From assembly GCA_022773025.1 (NCBI GenBank), contig JALEZF010000059.1:1-32177 (forward strand): a stretch of DNA of 32,177 nucleotides, written 5' to 3'. The stretch comes from Clostridium sp. (GTDB taxonomy: Bacteria > Bacillota > Clostridia > Clostridiales > Clostridiaceae). The translations under genes and the position numbers were made by a program. This document shows positions 7,377-15,466 of this stretch, piece after piece. Every line of letters begins with the position of its first letter. Within the stretch, counting starts at the first letter, position 1. The notes beneath the pieces are model-generated. The model worked only from the letters and a program-made list of their open reading frames with translations. It made no database searches and was not told the DNA's origin.

Positions 7377-8696
7377 ATGGGGAATAATATTGAAAAATCA
7401 AAGTATCTTATAGTAATTTCGCTAGATTCTTTAAATACATTGGATTTCGATTATATAAAGGAGCTTCCGAATTTTAAGGAGATTTTACAAAAGGGTTCTT
7501 ATGTGAAGAAGGTTCAGGGTGTATATCCCTCATTAACCTATTGTGCTCATACTTCCATGGTTACAGGAATGTACCCAGATGATCATGGAATATACAACAA
7601 TGAAATCTTCGACCCCTATGTAAAGGAGCAGAGTTGGAATTGGCAAGCTAAGTATATAAAGGCAAAAACAATAGTTGATGCTACAAAGGAAAAAGGGCTA
7701 AAAACAGCCACAATTTTTTGGCCTGTAATGGGAAAGTGTAAAGCTGACTATGTGATACCAGAGATATGGCCTGTGAATGGAGAGAGTCAAGCAGCTGTCA
7801 CTATAAAAAATGGAACACCTTTTTATGTTTTGGACAATTTCCTTCGTTATAGAAAAGAGCTTGATGGAAAGAGAGAACCGAATTTAGATGAATTTATTTT
7901 AAAGATAATAGAGAGAACTATAATAAAGAAGAAACCAAACTTAATCTTGGCTCATCTAATTCATGTAGATGAGTTCAGACATTTGTATGGAACATTTTCA
8001 GATAAAGCGAGAGAAGCTCTTAAGGCATCTGATGGAAGGATAGGAAAGATAATAGAAGCTTCAAAAAAAGCTGGCACTTACGAAGATACAACCTTTATAA
8101 TTTTAGGTGATCATGGTTTTAGAGATGTAAAATATATGGTGAATCTAAATGTTGCCTTAGAAAAGGAAGGTTTCATAGAGCTAGATGTAGATGGAAAGGT
8201 AAAGTCATGGAAGGTATTCTCTAACACAAGTGATGGAAGTGCCCAAATATACATAAATGATGAATTCAAAGAGGAGTTAAAAGATAAGGTTTATGAGCTT
8301 TTGAATTCTTGGAGGAAGGACTATGGAATTAGAGAAGTGTATTCTAAGAAGCAATGCAGAGAGAAGAGAGTAGATGGAGCTTTTGAATTTATGATAGAAG
8401 CTGAAGATGGATATTATTTTAGAAATTATTTAGATGGTCATAGTGTGGTGGAAGAAATAGAACCAGAAAATATGACTAAGAGCCAAAGTGAGAGGCATGT
8501 GGCAACTCATGGCTATGATCCAGATAGAGAGGATTATAAATCTCTTTTTATAGCCTGTGGAAAATCAATAAAAGAAGGAAAAGTATTAGAAACAGGATGT
8601 TTGGTTGATGCAGCACCAACCTTTGCAGAAATATTAGGAATAGATTTTAATAATGTTGAGGGAAGGGCCTTAAAAGGGATTTTGAAGGAAAAATAG
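7377..8696 (+). CDS. Alkaline phosphatase superfamily phosphodiesterase / nucleotide pyrophosphatase
   Basis: This 439-residue protein of the type I phosphodiesterase/nucleotide pyrophosphatase family uses two metal ions and an active-site Thr to hydrolyse phosphodiesters. All hallmark positions are visible: Asp17 (ISLDSLN), nucleophile Thr54 (YPSLTYCAHTSM), Asp198 and His202 (HVDEFRHLYG), Asp245-His246 (ILGDHGF) and His378 (ATHGYDP). No signal peptide is seen, so it probably acts in the cytoplasm or at the inner membrane face; the natural substrate is unknown. It sits between a membrane protein gene and a TcaA-like envelope gene with gaps of 12 and 16 bases. AAGGAG serves as ribosome binding site. 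Confidence 0.9.
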   Translation: MGNNIEKSKYLIVISLDSLNTLDFDYIKELPNFKEILQKGSYVKKVQGVYPSLTYCAHTSMVTGMYPDDHGIYNNEIFDPYVKEQSWNWQAKYIKAKTIVDATKEKGLKTATIFWPVMGKCKADYVIPEIWPVNGESQAAVTIKNGTPFYVLDNFLRYRKELDGKREPNLDEFILKIIERTIIKKKPNLILAHLIHVDEFRHLYGTFSDKAREALKASDGRIGKIIEASKKAGTYEDTTFIILGDHGFRDVKYMVNLNVALEKEGFIELDVDGKVKSWKVFSNTSDGSAQIYINDEFKEELKDKVYELLNSWRKDYGIREVYSKKQCREKRVDGAFEFMIEAEDGYYFRNYLDGHSVVEEIEPENMTKSQSERHVATHGYDPDREDYKSLFIACGKSIKEGKVLETGCLVDAAPTFAEILGIDFNNVEGRALKGILKEK

Positions 8697-8712
8697 AAAT
8701 TTAAAAGACGAG

Positions 8713-9966
8713 GTGATTACAATAGATACCTTCAAAGAATATATGAAAAAGTATTGGAATATTGTAATTGATACACTAAAGAAGTATGACAGCAAGAGAA
8801 ATAGAATTATAGCTCTTTGTGCAGTAGCTGTAATCGTTGGTGTTTCAAGTTACTTATGGGTGTCACGAGATGATAGCAAAACTAAGACTATAAATAAGTT
8901 TGAAGCTGTACTAAAAAGCAGAAATCCATATAATGTGTACAAATATATAACTTTTGAAAATAAAGGTGTAAAGCTTAATGAGGACAATATAAAACCCTTC
9001 GTTGATTATATAAATGCAGATGAAACTAGAAGAGATGAAATCATTAGGAATCTAAGATTCGATGATTCAGAAGGTGAGAAGCTTATAAGTGTAAAAAATG
9101 ATGGGAAGAAATATTTCATTGAACTCAAGGGTATTTATATGACGTTATCAACAAACCTCAAGGATACCGAGATTTATCTTAAAGATAAGCTTTATTGCAG
9201 AAGTGATAGAGTGAATTATTCAGAGAAGTTTGGACCTTTAATTCCTGGAATCTATGATATAAAAGCCAAAGTAAAAGGACCTTTTGGAGAGATAGAATCT
9301 TCAAATAAATTTTCTCTAATAAGCAAAAATTCCAAGGTGGATATTCCTGTAGATGCGGTGAATCTAAGTGTAGAGGGAAATTATACAGATAGCAAAGTAT
9401 TTATAAATGGAGAAGATACAGGAAAGACTATAGACCAATTCAAAAATGTAGGGCCTATGCCTAGTGATGGCTCTTTAAAGATACATGTAGAAAAGAATTT
9501 TCCATGGGGAGTAGTGAAGAGCGAAGAGAAAACTGTGGATCACTTAGCTTCTTTGAGATTTGATTTGAATCCCATGACAGATGATTTGAGAAAAAGTTTG
9601 GAGGCTTCTTATAATGAATTCTACAAAAACTTCTTTGAAGCATTAAGTAAAGAAGATATGAAACTTATAACTGGGTGTAGTGAAAAGGTTAAAAAATCTC
9701 TTTATGATAAATACAGTAAAAAATCATTTATAGTAAGCAATAGCTATAATCTAGAGGATTTAAAGTGGCAGAAGGATGCTATATCCATAGAAAATAAAGA
9801 TGGAGTGTTTTCTACCTTTGCTATAGCAGATGTAAGCTATAAACAAAAGAAGAGCTTATCGATAATTCCTATAAATGAGGAGCAGAAGAATGTGTCATTT
9901 AAAACAGTGATGACTTATGACACAGAGAGTAACAAATGGATAGTTACTGATGTAACTGAGATATAG
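8713..9966 (+). CDS. TcaA-like membrane-anchored envelope protein
   Basis: This is a protein of about 415 residues with a short cytoplasmic N-terminus, one membrane segment (about residues 32-49) and a long extracytoplasmic part. The order resembles TcaA/YvbJ proteins: an NTF2-like first domain (KFEAVLKSRNPYNVYKYI), Ig-like domains around 150-280 (GPLIPGIYDIKAKVKGPFG, then VFINGEDTGK) and a C-terminal NTF2-like domain (LEASYNEFYKNFFEAL). The N-terminal zinc ribbon of many relatives is absent. TcaA proteins are tied to cell-wall stress and glycopeptide response. Start choice: GTG 8713 is the first conventional start but lies inside the GAGGTGAT ribosome binding site (8710-8717). The codon at ideal distance is ATA 8722, and the first ATG is at 8743. 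Confidence 0.82.
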   Translation: MITIDTFKEYMKKYWNIVIDTLKKYDSKRNRIIALCAVAVIVGVSSYLWVSRDDSKTKTINKFEAVLKSRNPYNVYKYITFENKGVKLNEDNIKPFVDYINADETRRDEIIRNLRFDDSEGEKLISVKNDGKKYFIELKGIYMTLSTNLKDTEIYLKDKLYCRSDRVNYSEKFGPLIPGIYDIKAKVKGPFGEIESSNKFSLISKNSKVDIPVDAVNLSVEGNYTDSKVFINGEDTGKTIDQFKNVGPMPSDGSLKIHVEKNFPWGVVKSEEKTVDHLASLRFDLNPMTDDLRKSLEASYNEFYKNFFEALSKEDMKLITGCSEKVKKSLYDKYSKKSFIVSNSYNLEDLKWQKDAISIENKDGVFSTFAIADVSYKQKKSLSIIPINEEQKNVSFKTVMTYDTESNKWIVTDVTEI

Positions 9967-10010
9967 CATGTAAAATATTACTATCGGGAGAATATAATAT
10001 ATAAAATGTC

Positions 10011-10043
10011 AAAGGCTCTGAGAAAATCTCGGGGTCTTTCTTT
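10011..10043 (+). terminator. Intrinsic terminator after the TcaA-like gene
   Basis: A 13-bp stem with three G-U pairs (AAAGGCTCTGAGA with TCTCGGGGTCTTT, 10011-10039) has an AAA loop and a T-rich tail. Confidence 0.75.
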
Positions 10044-10129
10044 TGGAATAAAGTAATAAAATATTACAAAAAATGTATTATTCGTGTGTGAAGATATAAA
10101 ATTTATGTGGAAATTTATTATAGCTGTAA

Positions 10130-10155
10130 CAAACATGTAGTTTATTCATAGAATG
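10130..10155 (+). promoter_or_regulatory. Possible sigma-K promoter for the coat-like gene
   Basis: AC (10129-10130), a 16-base spacer and CATAGAATG (10147-10155) match the sigma-K pattern AC-N16/17-CATANNNTA with one mismatch, about 45 bases before the start codon. Sigma-K controls late mother-cell (coat) genes. The signal is weak on its own but fits the product. Confidence 0.35.
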
Positions 10156-10199
10156 TATTAGTATCATAAATATCCTAAAGATGATAAGGAGAGATGTAT

Positions 10200-11786
10200 A
10201 TGGATAACAAAAAATTTAAATCATTTATAAATGATGCTGAAGATTTTATGGAATGTACATGCAATTCAGGAGAAGCATATTTTGACTTTAGTGAAGATGC
10301 AATATACAGCCAAGATTCAGTACCATTTGTAGATGCTGATTTAAGTAACTTTGAAAGCATTAATTTAGATGAATTAACAAATGAAGCTGATGGTTTAGGA
10401 CATTCATGTGGATGTTCATCAGAAGAAGATTGGCAAGAAGACAGCGATAAGTGTGGATACAATAATGGCTTTGATGAGTTTATAGGCGAAGTAGAAGTAA
10501 ATAATGGATGCTGTGGACATCATGAGAATCCATGTTGCAAACATGGAAACTATGAAAATCAAGCTTGTTTCAAACAAGAAGGAAACTGTGAAGATGATTG
10601 CTTCAAACCATGTAAACCACATCCTAAATATGCTCGTCTTAAAGTTCACAAGCATGTAGACAGGAGAGAAGCTCTAGATGGTGAAATATTAAGGTATTGT
10701 ATAAAGATAGAGAATAAGGGAAATGCAACGGCTTTCAATATAAAGCTAACAGATATCCTTCCAACAGGTTTGACTTTAATTAAGTGTTCATTAAAAGTTT
10801 CAGGATGTCATACTTGTCATAAAGGAACCTTATCAAATCTTAGCTTAGGTTCCCTTGAACCATGTGAAACAATAAAGATAACTTTTGAAGCAAGAATAGA
10901 ATGTGGAACTTCTGGCGTATTAACAAACTTCGCAGATGTAACTTATTGTTATGCAACTAGCAGATGTGGAGATATAAAGTGTGATAGTACTAGAAGTAAT
11001 AATGCTGTTACTAACGTAACAACATCTCCAATAAGCATGCTTAAAGTAGCAGATAGAAATGTAGTTTCAGTAGGAGAAGATATTGTTTATACAGTAAGTG
11101 TTACTAATAATGGTTCAGTAAAGATTGACAATTTTATACTACAAGATAACCTAGATTCTTCATTATGCTGCAGAGAAGTTAAAGTTGGAACTACAACTTA
11201 TTCATGCAGCAAATTAGCAAGTGGAATAGATATTGGCTCCTTAAATGCAAAGGAAACTAAAGACGTTTATATAAGAGCTAGAGTTCAAGAATTCCCAAGT
11301 GACGGAACAATAAGCAATATGGTAACAGGAAGATTTACTAGAAATGGACAAACATTATGTCCAGTTAACAGTAATACAGTTTCAGTAACCGTTGTTTTAT
11401 ATATGTGTAGACCAGCAACTATTGAAGATAAGATAAGAGTATCTTGTGCTAATGGACCAGTTCATACAGTAACAGATGCTGTTGCTAATGTAAAGGTAAT
11501 TGACGTTAAAGAAGAAAGAAAGTGTTCTTGTGAAGATGGAAGATACAAGAAAGTTCGTTTATCTGGAATAGTTAACCTATGTATAAAATATGATACTTGC
11601 TCAGGATGTGAGAAGAAGATCTTAAAGAAAGTTCCTTTCTGCTTGACTATAAAAGTTCCTCGTAGCTTTGTTTACAACAAGAATTACTGCATAACAGTAG
11701 AACCAAAAGAAATATGTACAAAGATTTGTTGTGGATTTGAAATAGCTACTATAATAAAACTACTTGTATGCTTAGTTAGCTTATAA
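10200..11786 (+). CDS. Cys-rich DUF11 protein, probable spore coat or exosporium component
   Basis: This protein of about 528 residues carries some 39 cysteines and has no signal peptide. An acidic N-terminal 140 residues hold Cys pairs (ECTC, SCGC, GCCGHH, PCCKHG). Two DUF11-type beta domains follow: about 143-270 (LRYCIKIENKGNATAFNIKL) and 283-395 (IVYTVSVTNNGSVKIDNF). The last 120 residues (VRLSGIVNLCIKY, VPFCLTIKVP) look like a DUF3794/SPOCS domain, known from spore coat morphogenesis proteins. Cytoplasmic synthesis, many cysteines and SPOCS-like architecture suggest a disulfide-linked coat or exosporium layer; this is inference. ATG 10200 is preferred over ATG 10194 because AAGGAG (10186-10191) is then 8 bases away. 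It is monocistronic, with a terminator. Confidence 0.8.
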   Translation: MDNKKFKSFINDAEDFMECTCNSGEAYFDFSEDAIYSQDSVPFVDADLSNFESINLDELTNEADGLGHSCGCSSEEDWQEDSDKCGYNNGFDEFIGEVEVNNGCCGHHENPCCKHGNYENQACFKQEGNCEDDCFKPCKPHPKYARLKVHKHVDRREALDGEILRYCIKIENKGNATAFNIKLTDILPTGLTLIKCSLKVSGCHTCHKGTLSNLSLGSLEPCETIKITFEARIECGTSGVLTNFADVTYCYATSRCGDIKCDSTRSNNAVTNVTTSPISMLKVADRNVVSVGEDIVYTVSVTNNGSVKIDNFILQDNLDSSLCCREVKVGTTTYSCSKLASGIDIGSLNAKETKDVYIRARVQEFPSDGTISNMVTGRFTRNGQTLCPVNSNTVSVTVVLYMCRPATIEDKIRVSCANGPVHTVTDAVANVKVIDVKEERKCSCEDGRYKKVRLSGIVNLCIKYDTCSGCEKKILKKVPFCLTIKVPRSFVYNKNYCITVEPKEICTKICCGFEIATIIKLLVCLVSL

Positions 11787-11817
11787 AATTTAGACTTAAG
11801 ATAACTTTCCGAAATAT

Positions 11818-11864
11818 GTCCTTTATATTGCAGTTTTAAAGGCTGCAATATAAAGGACTTTTTT
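11818..11864 (+). terminator. Strong intrinsic terminator after the coat-like gene
   Basis: A perfect 16-bp stem, GTCCTTTATATTGCAG (11818-11833) with CTGCAATATAAAGGAC (11843-11858), is followed by six T residues. Confidence 0.93.
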
Positions 11865-11976
11865 CTATTTTTAAACTGAAAAATTTTCTCTTTTAATGAG
11901 AAATAATTAAATGAATTAACTAATGATGTATATAACTTCTATATCATTATGGTAGATTTTATAGGCATTAGATATA

Positions 11977-12005
11977 TTGAAATTCTCTAAAAATTAAAAT
12001 AAAAT
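11977..12005 (+). promoter_or_regulatory. Candidate promoter of the M20 dipeptidase gene
   Basis: TTGAAA (11977-11982) and TAAAAT (12000-12005) are 17 bases apart, so transcription would begin around 12012, directly before the palindrome at 12021-12038. Confidence 0.5.
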
Positions 12006-12020
12006 ATAGAAGAACCGATA

Positions 12021-12038
12021 ACTACTGATATCAATAGT
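12021..12038. promoter_or_regulatory. 18-bp palindrome, possible operator
   Basis: ACTACTGATATCAATAGT is an inverted repeat with a single mismatched pair, centred about 17 bases downstream of the predicted transcription start of the M20 gene. This is where a repressor would block elongation. The cognate regulator is not identified. Confidence 0.4.
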
Positions 12039-12058
12039 GTAGAAAGAAGGGGAAAAAC

Positions 12059-13453
12059 ATAGATAAAAATAGAATAAGAGCATCAATATACAGTAAAAAA
12101 GAGGATATGGTAAAAGATATAGCTTATCTGGTAGAGGTACCATCTATTAGAGATTTATCTACGGCATCCCAAGGAGCACCTTTTGGAAAAGATATAAGAA
12201 CTGTATTTGATAGATTTGCAGAAATTGCAGAAAGAAAAAATTTTCACGTAGAAGATTTTGAAGGATATGCAATGCATGTAGAGGAAGGTGAAGGGGAAGA
12301 AATAGTCGGAATATTGGGACATTTAGATGTGGTGCCAGTTTATGACGAAGATATGTGGAGCAGCAATCCTTTTACACTATCTGAAAGAGATGGACATCTT
12401 TATGGAAGAGGAGTAAATGATGACAAAGGACCTGTCATAGGATGTTTATATGCAATGATGATTTTAAGAGAGATGGGGGTAAAGTTTAAAAGAAAAGTTA
12501 GGCTTATCTTAGGAGGTGCAGAAGAAACCACCTGGGAATGCATGAATCACTATTTTAAAATGAATCCTCAGCCAGTAGCAGCTTTTTCACCAGATGGAAA
12601 CTTTCCCATCGTAAATGGAGAAAAAGGAATACTATATTATTCTCTAAAGAAAAATTATGAAACAATAAATGATAGAAAATATAATCTGATTAAAGTTACA
12701 AGTATTGAGGAAAATGGATTTGTATGCAATTATGTAAAAGCCGTATTCGAAACCTTAGACAAAGAAGGATTGAAAAATCTTTTAAGCAATCATAGTAATT
12801 TATATGAAGAAGACGGAAAAATAATTGTGGAATATAGGGGAGAACGTGCGCTTTCTAGAAATCCAGACAGAGCTTATAATTCAGTATTTAAATTTGCTAA
12901 AGACTTAGAGAACATATCCTCATTAAACAGTAAGGGTATATGCTTTGAACATATATTAAATAAGTACTTTACAGATGGAATATATGGAGAGAAAGTCGGA
13001 CTTTATGTAAAGGATGAAGAGATGGGGACTTCTACATGCTCTATAATGAATATCAATTATGATGAAGAAGGATTCACTATAAACTTTGACTATAGATATC
13101 CAAAGGGAATATCAAAAGAATCCATATTGAATAAATTCAATAAAATAGCTGACTTAGAGAAGGTTGATATATCTATATTCAAAGACATGAATCTTTTATA
13201 TGTTAGTCCCAATCATGAATTGATAAAAGAACTTGGAAGATCATATAAAGAAGTCTTTGAGGAAGAACCACAGCTTTTATCAAAAGGAGCAGCATCTTAT
13301 GCAAGAGTTTTAGAGAACGGGGTAGCCTTTGGTCCTACAATAGAAGGGGATAAGCCTAATTCTCATGAAGCAGATGAAAATATAAGAATAGAAACTTTAT
13401 TTAAAGCTATAGAAGTATACTTGTACGCAATATATAACTTAGCTTGCAAATAA
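12059..13453 (+). CDS. M20 family dipeptidase, PepV type
   Basis: This cytosolic dizinc dipeptidase cleaves dipeptides after uptake. Conserved M20/PepV motifs are GHLDVVP (first metal His and catalytic Asp), GRGVNDDKGP (bridging Asp), GGAEETTWECMNHY (catalytic Glu pair), SPDGNFP, and the C-terminal GPTIEGDKPNSHEADENI carrying the last metal His. The first ATG (12107) has GAGG only two bases away and would cut into the usual N-terminal helix. An ATA at 12059, six bases after AAGGGG, extends the frame by 16 residues to the length normal for PepV (464 residues in all). I therefore list the ATA start; if it is wrong, the gene starts at 12107. A PTS gene follows after 112 bases. Confidence 0.88.
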   Translation: MDKNRIRASIYSKKEDMVKDIAYLVEVPSIRDLSTASQGAPFGKDIRTVFDRFAEIAERKNFHVEDFEGYAMHVEEGEGEEIVGILGHLDVVPVYDEDMWSSNPFTLSERDGHLYGRGVNDDKGPVIGCLYAMMILREMGVKFKRKVRLILGGAEETTWECMNHYFKMNPQPVAAFSPDGNFPIVNGEKGILYYSLKKNYETINDRKYNLIKVTSIEENGFVCNYVKAVFETLDKEGLKNLLSNHSNLYEEDGKIIVEYRGERALSRNPDRAYNSVFKFAKDLENISSLNSKGICFEHILNKYFTDGIYGEKVGLYVKDEEMGTSTCSIMNINYDEEGFTINFDYRYPKGISKESILNKFNKIADLEKVDISIFKDMNLLYVSPNHELIKELGRSYKEVFEEEPQLLSKGAASYARVLENGVAFGPTIEGDKPNSHEADENIRIETLFKAIEVYLYAIYNLACK

Positions 13454-13565
13454 TTCAAAGCAGATAGTTAAAAATAATAAATTTTAAGACTCAGCTTTGG
13501 AGATTGAGAAAACGATTATAAGATTAATTTTAAATATTAAATTAAATAAACAGGGGGAGATTTAA

Positions 13566-15197
13566 GTGAAAGATAAATTACAAGTTTTTGCGGGAGCTAT
13601 GATGACTCCTATAATAGCACTGGTTGTTGCCGGTTTCTTTATAGGTATAGGTTCAGCTTTTTCAAATGTACAAAATATACAGGCTATAGGTTTAGGTGGA
13701 ATTATAGTTGAAGGTGGAATGATTCATAATTTTTTCCGTCTTATAAATGACCTAGGAATGATGGTAATGAGATTCTTACCATTAATATTCTGTATAGGTA
13801 TCACATTCAGCTTAGCTAAACAAGAAAAGGGATGGGCAGCATTTGGAGCAGTAATATTCCTTTTAGCTATGAACCAAATAATATCTACAATGTTCAAAAT
13901 CAATGGAGTTACTCCAGATACAACAACAGTAGAAGCATTTGTTAATGCAGGAATGTCATTTGAGGATGCAGAGGCAAGAAGCCTTATCTACACAAATTTC
14001 TTAGGATTATTCACATATGATTCAGCAGTATTCGGAGCATACATAGCAGCATTTTTAGCAGGAACTATACATAACAAGTTCTACAATAAAGAACTTCCAT
14101 CAGCGTTATCATTCTTCTCTGGTCCACGTTTTGCAATAATAATGATGTTTATATTTGCAATTCCAACAGGTATAGCAATGTACTATGTTTGGCCATATAT
14201 AGCAAGTGCTATAAATACAGCATCAAGCTTTATCACAGACTGTGGACTATTTGGAACATTTACAATAGGATTCTTAGACAAAGCATTATTACCATTTGGA
14301 TTGCATCACTTAATACCAGTACAATATACAGCAGTTGGAGGAGCAATGGAAGTTGCTGGACAAATGCAGTATGGTGTTACAAACATAATGTATGCACAGC
14401 TTGCAGATCCAAATTCATTAGGATATATAACTAGAAACTTTGAATCAGGACGTATATTAGTTCACTTCGGAGCTATCATCGGTATAACTTTAGCTATGTA
14501 CAAAACTGCAGATGAAGACAAGAAGAAGAAAGCAGCAGCTATACTTTTACCAGCAGCAATAACTGCAGTTTTCATTGGTGTAACAGAACCAATTGAATAT
14601 ACATTCTTATTCGTAGCACCAGCATTATTCTTCTTAGTATATGCACCAATAACAGCTTTAGGATACGTACTTACAGAGTACTTTGAGGTTTCAATCATTG
14701 GAGGATCTATAAGAAACTTATTCCCTAACTTATTACAGCCACAAAAGGTACATGCTATGCCACTTTTAATATTAATACCAGCATTTATAATAGGATTCTA
14801 TCTGATCTTTAAGTATCTAATCATTAAGTTTGATATAAAGACTCCAGGTAGAGGTGGAAAAGATGTTAAGCTTATAACCAAGAAAGAATATAAAGAACTA
14901 AAGAATGCTGAAAATGGAACTGCAGCAGGTGAAGCAGCAGCTACATCAAATGGCAGCTTAGCAGAATCTATAATTGAAGCTCTAGGCGGAGCAGACAACA
15001 TTGAAAATGTAACAAACTGTGCAACAAGACTAAGAGTTGAATTAAAAGATGTAACTAAATCAGCTTCTGATGATGAATGGGTAAATAACCTAGAAGCAAT
15101 AGGAATCGTACGTCGTAAGAAATCACTACAAATCATTTATGGAACTCAGGTTATAAATATCACTCAACAGGTTAAGAGTATATTAAACCTTGATTAA
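13566..15197 (+). CDS. PTS sugar transporter EIICB, glucose/maltose/GlcNAc family
   Basis: This 543-residue membrane permease imports a sugar while phosphorylating it. The EIIC part (about residues 1-430) has around ten membrane segments and family motifs such as FLAGTIHNKFYNKELP, LLPFGLHHLIPVQYT and VTEPIEYTFLFVAP. After an Ala/Gly-rich linker, the EIIB domain (about 460-543) carries the phosphorylated Cys485 in NVTNCATRLRVELKD. No EIIA domain is attached, so phosphate must come from a separate EIIA. The substrate cannot be read from the sequence; MalX-like alpha-glucoside transport is one option. GTG start behind AGGGGGAG. A PRD regulator lies 2.4 kb further on. Confidence 0.92.
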   Translation: MKDKLQVFAGAMMTPIIALVVAGFFIGIGSAFSNVQNIQAIGLGGIIVEGGMIHNFFRLINDLGMMVMRFLPLIFCIGITFSLAKQEKGWAAFGAVIFLLAMNQIISTMFKINGVTPDTTTVEAFVNAGMSFEDAEARSLIYTNFLGLFTYDSAVFGAYIAAFLAGTIHNKFYNKELPSALSFFSGPRFAIIMMFIFAIPTGIAMYYVWPYIASAINTASSFITDCGLFGTFTIGFLDKALLPFGLHHLIPVQYTAVGGAMEVAGQMQYGVTNIMYAQLADPNSLGYITRNFESGRILVHFGAIIGITLAMYKTADEDKKKKAAAILLPAAITAVFIGVTEPIEYTFLFVAPALFFLVYAPITALGYVLTEYFEVSIIGGSIRNLFPNLLQPQKVHAMPLLILIPAFIIGFYLIFKYLIIKFDIKTPGRGGKDVKLITKKEYKELKNAENGTAAGEAAATSNGSLAESIIEALGGADNIENVTNCATRLRVELKDVTKSASDDEWVNNLEAIGIVRRKKSLQIIYGTQVINITQQVKSILNLD

Positions 15198-15231
15198 TAA
15201 AAGTTAATACATGTGTACCCTATGTATATAA

Positions 15232-15262
15232 GGAGACTGCCTGAAGGCAGTCTTCTTTTTCT
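15232..15262 (+). terminator. Intrinsic terminator after the PTS gene
   Basis: GGAGACTGCC (15232-15241) pairs with GGCAGTCTTC (15246-15255) around a TGAA loop, followed by a T-rich run. Confidence 0.88.
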
Positions 15263-15322
15263 TTCTTTAAAGCTAAAGTATAAGATAGGCTTACCAGGCT
15301 AGATTAAACCTTTATTCTTTTG

Positions 15323-15413
15323 GAAAAGTATAAACTAAGATAAAGAAGAACTGTAATATTAGAAAAATGCAACTGACTGAAACTGAGAAAAGTACAAACT
15401 AAGATAAAGAAAA
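15323..15413. repeat. Pair of 27-bp direct repeats, 64 bp apart
   Basis: Two copies of a 27-base unit with core AAACTAAGATAAAGAA lie at 15323-15349 and 15387-15413 and differ at two positions. They lie in the convergent gap between the PTS and M29 genes. No function is assigned. Confidence 0.6.
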
Positions 15414-15449
15414 CGCCATGGAGAGGGGAATCTCCATAGCGTTTTTCTT
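15411..15449. terminator. Bidirectional terminator between PTS and M29 genes
   Basis: AAACGC plus ATGGAGA (15411-15424) pair with TCTCCAT plus GCGTTT (15431-15444) around GGGGAA with one C/A mismatch. T-rich tails follow on both strands, so it would end the minus-strand M29 transcript and back up the PTS terminator. Confidence 0.8.
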
Positions 15450-15466
15450 TTGCAGATTTAATTTAT

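Noticed and set aside
13454..13565. RAT antiterminator or riboswitch before the PTS gene
   Set aside because: No conserved RAT sequence, no terminator alternative and no known riboswitch core were seen; the nearby PRD protein has DNA-binding domains rather than an RNA-binding CAT domain.
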